The notes under the pieces: model-generated
Seen by the model: the letters and a program-made list of their open reading frames with translations, nothing else
What the model was told of the DNA's origin: nothing
Databases searched by the model: none
Translations under genes and position numbers: made by a program
NCBI GenBank assembly: GCA_907163345.1
Contig: CAJQUN010000060.1
Coordinates: 248,001-312,000, forward strand
Direction: 5' to 3'
DNA from: Haberlea rhodopensis
Lineage: Eukaryota > Streptophyta > Magnoliopsida > Lamiales > Gesneriaceae
Length of the DNA stretch: 64,000 nucleotides
Shown here: positions 23,001 through 33,852 of the stretch, piece after piece
Layout: every line of letters begins with the position of its first letter
How positions within the stretch are numbered: position 1 is the first letter of the stretch

Positions 23001-25159
23001 CAGGATTTTGCCGCCTTCGAGCGATGGGTGCTGATTACGCACTATTATTGAGCGACGGAGACAGGTATGACGCTATATCACTAGCGATGAGGTATGAGAT
23101 ATTGCTATTTTATTAGCTTTATTGTAGCTGGCATGCATTGATATACATGTTTTATTATGCCTATTTTTACTAGCATGATAGTGGATTGACATACGCTGAT
23201 GTACATGTATCGTCACTAGTTGACAATGTTTTAGATGCCATGAGTTGGCATGTGTCGTCACGGGATGACGATGACGATGGTGTAGGAGATGTCTTATTAG
23301 ACATGCATCATCGTTACGATGATCGATGCGTTGAGTATACGTATTCTGTGGTATGCCTTGGGTGCCAGTACCGAGCACAAGGTGGTGTGTGCGACACCGA
23401 TTGACGTGACCCTTATACCGAGCGGGTTGCTCGAGGAATGGATGGATGCGCTGTACATGGGATTGTACCGCAGCTTACGATTGGGGCGATCATATTACGA
23501 GTGGTGATACCCTAGAGGTATGCTCGTTGGAATGGCTTTTGGCCATGTGATTTGACGACAGGAGTAATCATGGAGGAAAGTACTCGCTTTCTGTCGATGT
23601 GACATGTGGTGGACATGGTCACACCACCCTTGAGGGTGTAGGATGGGTCCTAAGGGAGTAGGATCAGGTTATGTTAAGTACATAGGGACATTGGGTTGTC
23701 CAGGGTGTATCGGCATTGAGGAATGTTGGATAAAGACCCACTACTCTATTGAGTTTTCTCCCATAGTATGTTATACCATGTGGAAACGTCCGTCTTATTG
23801 GTAGGTTTGAGGTAAACCTAAAGAGGCAGAGACTAGGTTGTCTGCCGCGTGTGTGTAGCACCATGATGGGCTTGCTAGAGCCGTTACACTGCTCGTTGGA
23901 ACCAAGTTTGGCAAATCGTAAGGTGATACGATGTGGATTGTGGTGGACTCTAGTAGTCACCATGTCATTGAGGTTAAGGTTGTTCGTGCCTCGCTGAAAC
24001 GTGTATACGTTTATGTTTAATCTTGGAGACTTGTCTGGGACAGCTCAGGATGTTGGAGTACCAACAAGAGAGTCATCAGGTTGTTATTGACTCAATCTAA
24101 AGGAACCCGTGTATTGGGATACAATGGGTGTTATTGTATCCAGTTTTTCCGAACGATGGTTCGAGACTTGTGGATCTCGAGTTCGATGGCATTTCCCTTG
24201 CGAGGAAGGAGGTAGTATTATACCTATTTGGGAATCTTGAAAGATTCGGTAAGTTGGTGCAAGTGGTGTTGATCTTGGGAATCACACCGTGTATTATTAA
24301 TCGTCGATTATCATCCTCCACTGAGTAAGGAATGACTCAGAATTGACGGTTGTGTTTGGGGCTTAGGGATATGTGGTAGATACCCGAGCCGAGTGCATTG
24401 AGTATGCATGCGATATCAGTGCTTAGGCAGGTATACCGGTGAGTATACGGATGCCAGTTATTGATTTCCTCTCTGTTAAGCATAGAGTTATGCTATTTTT
24501 GGATGGTTAAATCTCTGATGAGAGATATGGAACACCTTGAGATTGGGAATCTCCATGGCACGATGATTATGAGGAATGATCGTGAAGTTAGTTGACTCCC
24601 TTGAGGAGGGATTTTCTTGTGAGGGTTAAGGTATTTCCCTTATTGGTGTTTTCCTTCGAGTTATGCGACAGCCTTCCCAAGTTTGGATTGTTAAATCCGA
24701 GGATTTTCAAGGGATGGCAGGATTTCGGATTGGTTGAGTGTCGCTGACGACACAAGCGTTGAGGATGCAATGGGTTTATTGCATGCCCCTTAAGAATTTT
24801 AAACTCTGCGGAGTCTCGGTTGTTATTTATGATCAGGACGTGATTCTTGGAACATCCGGAGGTGGACATCTTGTGAGATGTCTTTTGTTTTAATTTGTGG
24901 CCGTGAGTTGCCCAAATTAAGTTGCAATGAGGCGACTACTCCTTCGATGGAGGAAGTTTGAAAGTGGAAACCAGGTTTGGTATGTGTACACCGTGGTTGT
25001 ACTAGTGTTTCCCCTCGTAACGATGTATGTTAGACATCGTAAGTCATAGTAAAATATCATTGGATGATATCTACGATAGAATCAAGAACGATTCGAATCC
25101 TTGCAGTTTCAGTTGACTAACTGCTTTTGGACTGTTAGCGTTGAGTTGTGCTGACGCTC

Positions 25160-25390
25160 TTTGACGTTATGATGGATTTGGAAGTCTATTCCACTCCAGA
25201 GTTTGACACGAGGTCAACGTTCTTACGGTTGAGGTGTCATTCAGGATGTGTTCGTACTGTTGTATTAGAAACGAAGGATGACTGTCTGATCTACAGTCGT
25301 AAGTATCAGTTGTTTCGCAGTCATGAGAGGCTGACTTTTGGGATGACCCGCATCGAGGTACGTTTTACCTCTTGGGTGTTATGTTGGTTT
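25160..25390 (+). pseudogene. Possible relic of a Tekay reverse transcriptase
   Basis: One open stretch reads EVYSTPEFDTRSTFLRLR and later ERLTFGMTRIEVRFTSWV. Order and spacing loosely follow the EVYSKIDLRSGYHQVRVR and YEFLVMPFGVTNAP parts of the intact element C. The catalytic YVDD-type motif is not there. If correct, B descends from a coding element. This rests on my eye alignment only. Confidence 0.35.
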
Positions 25391-25546
25391 TGGTATGTCG
25401 CTCTGTTTCAGAGTTAGATGAGAGGTAAGTATCCTCGCGTTTATTAATACGATTCTGATATGGTCAGGAATCGAGGTTATGGCTTCATGTTGTTGTGTAG
25501 CCTGGGTGTTACGTGATACACCAGTGCTAATTTCGAGGACGAAATT

Positions 25547-25563
25547 CTTTTAGTGGGGGATAT
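25547..25563 (+). other. PPT of element B
   Basis: CTTTTAGTGGGGGATAT immediately before the 3' LTR. Confidence 0.85.
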
Positions 25564-28220
25564 TGTGATGACCAGGGATTATAGGTGTTAATCCCGGAGT
25601 ATTAATAATCCCTAAAGTGGTTTTACGTGGCGATTTGGGATTTAATCGAGGTGTTGGGCCTTCTGGGCTCGTTTATTTGGGCAGTTGGGATCGTTGGATC
25701 CAGAGGTTGAGATTGTATTCACATTACGGTGTAAAACCTAAGAGTTGGGTTTTTGATGTGTCTCGGAATCTCGGGTGCTATGTGAGCACCGGTAGAGGGT
25801 TTTGGAGTTAGAGAGAGAGTTTTTGAAAACAGATGATTTTTAAGGAATCATGATGTATTTGTGGGGCTATTAATTTTTCGGGGTATTTTTGCTATAAATA
25901 CCATTTAAACCCAAATTTTAGACATAATTTCATTTTCAGCCCTCATTTTTCCCTCTCTCCCGCAGCCGCGATTCCCGTCGCCCCCTGCACCCCCGCCGTT
26001 TCAGGCGCTCCGCCAGCCGCCGTCCGGCCGCCGATCGGCGCGTGCGACCTACCCACGGCTTCGTCTCGACGAGGCGCTCCTTTCCCCTCTGCCAATTGAA
26101 GGTTTCGTCGCGTCCTGGAGTCGGATTTTGAGAAAGAGCGTCGATCCCCAAAAGTTAGGGTTCATCGGATTTCGTCCGATTTTGCTTCCGATTTCGTTGG
26201 GTAATCTCCCTAACCCCTTGTTCGTCTTTTTCATGTATTTCCATGCCTTTATTGTTTCGAATTTCCCCAATTTCGTAGGGATTAAATTTCGAATTATTGG
26301 GGGTTTTTGGCAAAGGTGATGATTCTTGCCATTGATGGTTTAATTCACATCTTAGGTGTATTATGATGCTTAAGTGGGATCGAATTAAGATGTTATGGTT
26401 CGAATTTGAAGAATTGTTAGGGTTCGAATTTAAAGGCTTGTTTGGGTTTCGAATTTTAGGGATTTGGATTTCAAATTTGGGGGTTTGGCATGTGGGATGA
26501 TTATTCATGCTATGGATTGATTAATTGACATTCTAGATGAATTATGGTATTTAATTGGGTTCGAAATTGTGAGATTAAGGTTCGATTTTTGTAGGGCATT
26601 CTTGAACAAATTTCGATTGTCTCATTTATTTCCTTCCCTGCATGTACCCTGCCCCGGGTCTTTTAAGAGGATAATTGTCGTGTATTGACAATGTTGTGAG
26701 GGATATGGGTGTGCTTGAGCATAGGTTACATGTTCGTAAATAATTGTGAATTATTTATCGTGTTAGCACATCATTCCTCGGGGCATGGAACTCGAGCAAG
26801 GCTTGGCTCGGACTTCGGAGATTTAAGGTACGTGCGACGTACGAGCATTACTATATATATGTGAAATGCATAAGGTGTTTTTGATTGCATTGAATGTTTT
26901 GCGTATGGTTATACATATATGTTGATATAGCCAAGGAATGACCCAAATCTTGATATCGCCGCTTGTAGCGTGCGTGACACTAGAGTAGGATGACTCTTGC
27001 ATGATATATGGGGTACTGGGTTTATATGACTATATTATGAGACATTTGAGATGTCTAGGTTTGTAGAATCATGCATTCTTCGTAAGACATTTGAGATGTC
27101 TAGGTTCGTAGAATCATGTATTCATTATGAGACATTTGAGATGTCTAGGTTTGTAGACTCATGTATTCATTATAAGACACTTGAGATGTCTAAGTATAAT
27201 GAAGGAATGGTAAAATAAATGCTAAGGCATTTGAGCTATCTGTGATTGATAGCAAGGTTGTGAAATCAGTATTAGATATTGTGATATCTGTAATTGCATG
27301 TTTAATGAATTTGTAATCACTATATGTTGATATTCGAGGATCAGGCATGCGATGTGTAAATCAATGTGTTGATTTACTGATTTATGAGATTTGATGAGTT
27401 TGATGTTGTGAGAACAGGGACAGTACACGGAATCCCGGATGAGGATGTTGCCATCCAGGGAGTATCATTTAAATTCATTAGCATTTACCTTTGTTGTAAA
27501 TTATGAATTTCATTATTATGATTATGGGATTTTGTGTATTGGTATGCTCACCCCGTTGGGGGCTGTCTCTGTTGGGACAGGTGGACAGGTACATCGATGG
27601 CTATGGAGCTGAGCTCGAGCTGTTGATTTGAGGTACTCCCAGGATCGTGGTACCAGGGCTTGATGGAGCACGGTATCGTATAGAGTACCTATATATACAC
27701 CTGAGGATTTATACATATTCATATTCATGATGCTCGCATGTGAGCACGATTATACTTGTATATGGATTGTATATAAAGGCATGAGCCTTTCTCTCTTTCA
27801 TTTAAGGTTGCATGCAATTAGGTTGAATTGCTAGAATGATATGAGAGTCATTGGTGTATTATGTGGGTGTTGGAACCCACTTTTGTTGACATATGTGTAG
27901 TGTCTTCCCTGGCTGGGAATCTACTTGTATTACTGCTTTCTGTTGAGTATTATGTGTTCCCTGGCCGGGAATTTTGTTATGTGTTGTACTCTGTTTTGGG
28001 ATAGCTCTATTTATGGGGAGACTCTGCCCAAATTTTTGTAAAAGTTTACAATGTGAAAAGTGGCACCAAGGGGTTGGTAAAGGGCAAACATATGAGTCTT
28101 TTATTGACAGGCAATGATTAAGTATCATCAGAGCTTCCCGATTGACATTTTATAGAAAGCATGTACCACACATAGTGGTTAATACACTAATCAAGGTTTT
28201 AAGGGCTTGGGGTCCTTACA
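25564..28220 (+). repeat. 3' LTR of element B
   Basis: 2657 bp, one visible substitution from the 5' LTR. Confidence 0.96.
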
Positions 28221-28225
28221 TATCA

Positions 28226-28372
28226 CATATGTCTCTTTGTTATGTAGGTCATCAAACTTGACAAGATAATGATAGCTAACACTCGTCGCTCCAACAACAT
28301 TTTTTCATGAATTGATAGGCATGAGAGAAGGATCCTAAGCTTGACTTCATCTCGTGGAGGACATAGTATGAT
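28226..28372. other. Short host remnant between B and H
   Basis: Continuation of the DNA left of B (joined at TATCA). No feature recognised. Confidence 0.6.
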
Positions 28373-28694
28373 TGTGATGCCCGGAAATTAATGGTGTTAA
28401 TCTTGGAGTGGTAACGATCCTTAATGGATTTTAATTGTGGCAATTATGAATTAATTGCAGTTTTGGGACTCTCGGGGATTTTAAATCCAATTTTTGGAGT
28501 CGTTGGATCCAAGGGATGAGATGGTATTCTCATCATGGTGATAACCTTGGACTTTGGTGGGATTTGGGGTCCGGAGTACTTTGTACTGGGTCTGGTAATG
28601 GAATTTAAGATTGGGAGGTACTTGTTGAAAACAGATGATTTTTAATGAGTCATGATGTATTTGTGGAAGGATCGGTAATTTCGAGTTTTGGTAC

Positions 28695-28702
28695 TATATA
28701 TA
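28695..28702 (+). promoter_or_regulatory. TATA box of H LTR
   Basis: TATATATA about 320 bases into the LTR, at the same place as TATAAATA in B. Confidence 0.65.
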
Positions 28703-29092
28703 CCAAGTAGACTCGGTATTCCGTCATTTGGCACGGATCCCTTCCCTCTCTCTCTCTCTACGCCCAAAACCCTTCCCCCATTTCCCCTCTTTTCCCTTGG
28801 AGGAAAAATCGTTCGTAGCTTGGCTTGGGAGCCGGATTTCTCAAAGATAACCAGGTATTAATCTTCCCCTCACCATTGTCTTCGATTTGGTAGTGGTATT
28901 GTAGAGTTTGGTTGAGTTTTGAGTTGGTTATGGAATTTGGGGATTTTTGGTTTAAAATCCAAAGTTGAGTTTTTGGAGTTTTTATTGGTTTTAAATGGAG
29001 TATTTGAGGTGTTGAAGGAGTATGGGGTGTTGTTTTGAGTTTGGGTGTGAAAAAAACCATGGAAGCTCGAGTGTTTTTGGAAAATCGTAGGT

Positions 29093-29284
29093 GGCGATCG
29101 ATCGCCGAGGGAAGCCGATCGTTCAAGACGAGCTGCTGGATTTTTGGTGATGATGAATAGTGTGGGCGATCGATCGCGAGGTCTCGCGATCGATCGCGAG
29201 TGGGTTGGCGATCGATCACAAAGAGGCGCTGTTTGGCCACTGGTTGGGGGCGAACGATCGCGATGAAATCGTCGATCGATCGTC
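29093..29284. repeat. GATCGATC cluster in H LTR
   Basis: GCGATCGATCGC copies, partly decayed (GCCGATCGTTC, GAACGATCGCG), inside the intron-1-like segment. Confidence 0.82.
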
Positions 29285-30810
29285 GCTCGCAGAATGTTGT
29301 TTTTTTTTCAAAAGTTTTGGAAAAATGTCGGGATTTTTGAATCGAAGTTTAAGTGGCCCATGTCCGGGTCAATGTCTACATTCCAATGGGAATGCTATGC
29401 TTTTAAATGGATTGGTTGGAGCCAAAGTTTAATATAATGGAATTCTCGGTTGAGTCTTTGGCTATCTCTTAAACATATAAAATGGAATATTTTGGGTATT
29501 ATGCATGCTTAGCCGGGGGCTTTTATTTTGGTAATCGTCATGGGTGGACGATAGGTTTGGAAGTTGTGAACGTGCTTGGGCACGTGATTGCATGCCTCTG
29601 TTTAATTGAGAGTTATTTGCATGTTAGCACTTAACTCATCGGGTCGTGGGACTCAGGCAAGGTTGGACTCGAACTACGGAATTATATTACGTATGACGTA
29701 CGAGCATAGCCTGTTATAATGTTGCAACTTTGAAATGCATGGTATGTGGTATTTGCAATAAATGAATAGTGAAATGCATAATATATGGTAATTGCGATAA
29801 GTGGACATACATTGGGAATTATATGGTGCCGCTTTTGAGCGAGCAATGATTGGGATGTTGTCGTCGTTGAGCGACCATCGGTTATGATGCCGCTACTGTT
29901 GAGCATGCGTGGGGTTAAAATGTCGCTATTGTAGAGCGAGCTATGAAATAGAACTATAGAATCATTGACTAAATACATGTGATATATGTGGTACTCTATT
30001 TGATGATTTAATCATATTTGATTATGGAACTGGTATAGTAGGAATGGTTTTAGTTGATCAATGAGATGATCAACTGGCTTTTGAGAATTTAATGGTTTGG
30101 CTATTTTGAGAACAGGGACAATACAGGGGATCGGATGAGCATGATACCATCCAGGGAGTATCATTTAAATTCATGGCATTTACATTCTGTAAATTATGAA
30201 ATGTAATATTATGATTATTGGATTGGTGGTATTGGTAAGCTCACCCCGTGCGGGGGCTGTCTCTGTTGGGGCAGGTGATACAGGTGCAGCAGTAACTTTG
30301 GAGTTGAGCTCGGGCTGTTGATTTGAGGTACTTCCAGGATTGAAGTACCAGAGCTGGTTGAATAAGTACGTAGCTACAGAGTTGAGATTGAGCTGGGCAT
30401 GGGAGGTACTTCCAGGATTGAAGTACCAGTAACGGTATTTGGTAGAGTATCTTATACATTAGATACACATTTATTCATTGGGTGCTCTCATGTGTGTACG
30501 TTTTTACGTGTACATGGAATGTATAAATGGGCAATGGTTTTTCTCTCTTCATTTATTGTTTGCATGCATTAAATACGGAATTGCTAAATGAACTGAGAGC
30601 ATGTTAGTATATTATGAGGGTGCATGCTATGTAAGTGATCTTGGTTGGGGAATTTGAATATTATGTGGATCAAATGCAAGAAATTTTCTGGATAGTATAT
30701 GATGTTATACTTGCATATGGCTTTTCCCCCATGATAGTATGATTGTATGCACTAATGGTATGGTTTAATACACTAATAACGGGTTAAGGGTACGGGGGTC
30801 CTTACATTAG

Positions 30811-30822
30811 TGGTATCAGAGC
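30811..30822 (+). other. PBS of element H
   Basis: TGGTATCAGAGC four bases after the LTR. Confidence 0.92.
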
Positions 30823-31489
30823 AGCAGTTTGCTTGAGGGCCTAGGAACATGTTAATGGGAATGAGAAGCACATACTTAGGCATGATGGTAGTTAGTGTTG
30901 TGTGGCACAACTATATTGCTTATGTGCTTTTATGATATGCGTTCATAATTAGAATATGTTGTTGCTGACCATGGTGGTAGCAGGGTCATATGGGACATGG
31001 ATGATGCATTACGGTTGCATATTGGAGTGATGATTTTAATACTTTGCCGCTAAATGTTGAAGTAATAGTAAACTCCACATGTCACATTTGAAGCGAGGTG
31101 CATTAAAATACACTCATATTGATGTTTATTGGAATATGGATTATGCATTACGGTTGCATACATGGCGTAGGGATGTGAATATTTGCCGCCTTCATGGCGT
31201 AGCGATGTGAATACTTGCCGCTGTCATACCGTAGCGATGAGAGAATATTTGCCGCTGATATGAAGTGAAGAACACGACCGCTGTCATATTATAGCGAGGG
31301 ATATTATTTTCCGCTGGTATTGTCTAAGCGAGAGGTATTTCCGCTGTCATGTTAACGCTAGGGGTATTTCCGCTGTCATGATTAAAACGAGGAGTTATGG
31401 TGCCGCTGTCATACCGTAGCAATGAGAGAATATTTACCGCTGATATAAAGCAAAGAACACGACCGCTGTCATATTATAGAGAGGGATAT
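30823..31489 (+). other. H internal region with AGCGA...CCGCT units
   Basis: Leader homologous to B (21550 on), then repeated TAGCGATGAGAGAATATTTGCCGCT-type units from about 31040. No coding. Element C sits in one of these units. Confidence 0.75.
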
Positions 31490-32378
31490 TGTGAGACCCC
31501 GTTATCACATCAAGATATTAAGGTGCAATTTAGAGAACTAAACATACATGCGATTATATCAGAGTAATGTGCCGTGTTGATTAACCTGAGCTTTAGAGAT
31601 TACAGTACCAAAATGTTCCAAAAGGAAAGACGTACATCCTACAAAGGTACTACATCATAGTCTTACTCTACTCAGTAGAAGCTATACAAAAACTCTAACA
31701 TGCTAATCCTGTAGCACTCCTTACAGCTCAGCATATCAACCCCGGCCCTGGTTCTCGTCAACAAAAGCACCTACAAAGACAACCCCCAACACATGAGCAT
31801 AACACAATTCATATTTAACATAATATGAAAGTAAGGCATAAATGCAAATCTTAAACACAAGTCCTTCCTGTATTTCCAGCATTTATATCGCCCATTGGTT
31901 GTCCCTGTACCATAATTCATAATAGAAACACATTATATGAATGTATGGATATGCAATGTCATGACATTCCTTTTCCCTTAAATCCTTATTTCATCCTGAG
32001 CCCTTATCATTAGTACATTTTAATGCTTCTTGCTACTCCATGTAAGCGGAATTCTTCATCGCTTCCAATGGACTTTAGCGTTGCTACTCCATGTAAGCGG
32101 AATTCTTCATCGCTTCCAATGGACTTTAGCGTTGCTACTCCATGTAAGCGGAATTCTTCATCGCTTCCAATGGACTTTAGCGTAAGCCATTAAAATCCTT
32201 ACTAAGATAACTTTGACTCGTGAAATACACCTCTTATATTTCACAACATACATATGCAAAAACAATGCATAAAAACATGTATCATAATCTTAATGCACCA
32301 CATTGCATTCATCATGTGTCATAAAGACAAACATAAAGTACATGTTACCGTTGGGATGCCCGTACGTCGCTTACGTAC

Positions 32379-32442
32379 CTTTCGAAAGATAGAGGAGTCA
32401 ATCGACTTTATCTCCTCGGTTGTGCTGGCACCTGGGATGGTT
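32379..32442 (-). other. 64-nt mini-exon-like segment in C LTR
   Basis: Minus strand: TATGTAG|AACCATCCCAGG...TTTCGAAAG|GTACGT. Almost the same AACCATCCCAGG start occurs in D and in the solo LTRs at 44255 and 49813. Confidence 0.6.
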
Positions 32443-32534
32443 CTACATAGCCACACAACACAATATTAGGCACCTCATAATAATCCGGAAGCAAAACCAA
32501 ATAAAAAAACCAAACAAATCCTTTAATATCATCT

Positions 32535-32697
32535 CGCGATCGATCGCCCATGAGCCCCGATCGATCGCGAGATGCTACTGCCTCGCATACCAGAAAAATT
32601 CAATCCGCGATCGATCGCCACTATATTGGCGATCGATCGCCAAAACTTACTGGAACGTCGCGATCGATCCTGCCTCCTTGGCGATCGATCGCCAACC
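32535..32697. repeat. GATCGATC cluster in C LTR
   Basis: GCGATCGATCGC and CCGATCGATCGCG copies within the intron-1-like segment; second copy at 39658-39820. Confidence 0.85.
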
Positions 32698-33623
32698 TTG
32701 TTCCTTCGGCGATTTTCCAGAATTGCTTAACACCGATAATCATACCCTTAAATCTAACATGTAGGACAATATACATACCAAGACCATCATGCTAGCATTT
32801 GAACTACACTACCCTGAGTGTATTCAAACCAAATATACACCCTTAGCATAAACCTACATGCATAAACATCGATCATTAAAACAAGTACTGGATCAACTTT
32901 TTCTGGAAACAGGGCACATTTTCATTTCCAGAATTCTTGAGCACCTCTTTTCATGCTATTAAAACTAACACATATAACATAAACCTTGCTCAACTAAACA
33001 TGCCATGGGTTTCACAAAACTACCAAGCATGTTTTTACATCAAAGTTTCTCCAATATATAAGCTTATCATGCATGATAACACCTCCTCAAAAACACTCCC
33101 AACCCACGTTTTCCAGAAAAACAGAGTAAATCTCTACCCAGATTTTTGAGCACTACTTTTCACAAGCTTAAATCTTCCACATAAAACATACATCATGCTT
33201 AAGGAAAATTACAGAGAGACTCATAAAAACACCATGTAAGCATTTAAATCACAGGTTTCAAGAAACATATGCTAACATGCCGTTTTTCACCATGCTCAAA
33301 AGTAGAACCAAACCAGTTTTTTTCCAGAAAGAAACAGGGTAGTTCCTCACCCTACTTTGCCCCGATTTTTGAAGGATTTCCAGGCGATGGAAATGGAAGG
33401 GCTCCTCCTAAAATTGCTTAGCAGCTGCTGGATGGTATTTTGGAAGAGGAGGTTCGAAATTTGGAGTGCTGGAAAGGTGTTAAATTATTGAGCCAAGTGG
33501 AAGCATGGCCAGCTCATGCTGAGTCAAAGTATGGGTTGGGGGGGGTGGTTAAGTGTTGGGTGGTTTGATGTGTTATGTTTTGGTCCCGATTTGGCACGAT
33601 GTACTTAAAATATCCCCACATGA

Positions 33624-33631
33624 TATTTATA
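33624..33631 (-). promoter_or_regulatory. TATA box of C LTR
   Basis: TATAAATA on the minus strand about 205-210 bases into the LTR; equivalent at 40747-40754, which would drive the genomic RNA. Confidence 0.7.
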
Positions 33632-33835
33632 GTATTTTCTCAACAAAATACTTCAATTACCCTTTTTGCATGCTTTACCAAAACAACAATACACACCCCA
33701 AAAACCCAATACATGTTACATGCACCCTGAAGTAATTCTCCCCAATATAATTCATCCAATCCCATGAATTAACACATTAACATCACAATATAACTTAAAT
33801 GATTAAAATCACATAATCATTTCGGGGATATCACA

Positions 33836-33852
33836 ATACTCCCCTACTTATA
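33836..33852 (-). other. PPT of element C
   Basis: Minus strand TATAAGTAGGGGAGTAT next to the 3' LTR. Confidence 0.85.

Larger units (their letters stand above)
21550..25546 (+). other. Internal region of B without intact coding
   Basis: Leader similar to H (21550-21830), a 0.4-kb block homologous to the LTR of element C (21835-22245), repeat arrays (21950-22600 and 22670-23060), and a 2.4-kb stretch with only short frames that looks like decayed pol. The last bases before the PPT read AATTTCGAGGACGAAATTC, a sequence typical of the pol end of Tekay-like elements. Confidence 0.8.
18877..28220 (+). mobile_element. Element B: young LARD-like non-autonomous retrotransposon
   Basis: Two LTRs of exactly 2657 bp, TSD TATCA on both sides (18872-18876 and 28221-28225), PBS and PPT in place. 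On reading the two LTRs side by side I found one substitution (GACG versus GCCG in the GC-rich part, near 19310 and 25997). The 4.0-kb internal region has no intact gag or pol: it consists of a leader, short-repeat arrays and decayed sequence. Everything needed in cis is present, so recent mobilisation by proteins from a relative is likely. Confidence 0.95.
28373..30806 (+). repeat. 5' LTR of element H
   Basis: TGTGATGCCC...GGTCCTTACA. TATATATA at 28695-28702; intron-1-like segment 28855-29627 (AG|GTATT...GTTAG|CAC) with the GATCGATC cluster; mini-exon 29628-29690. The second donor is altered compared with E (ATTACGT instead of GGTACGT), so splicing of this copy may be impaired. Confidence 0.92.
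31490..33835 (-). repeat. 3' LTR of element C
   Basis: On the minus strand TGTGATATCC...GGGGTCTCACA. Includes TATAAATA (33624-33631), intron-1-like segment (32443-33350), 64-nt mini-exon (32379-32442), intron-2-like segment (31771-32378) and three AAGCG...CGCTT repeat units (32035-32185). Confidence 0.97.
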
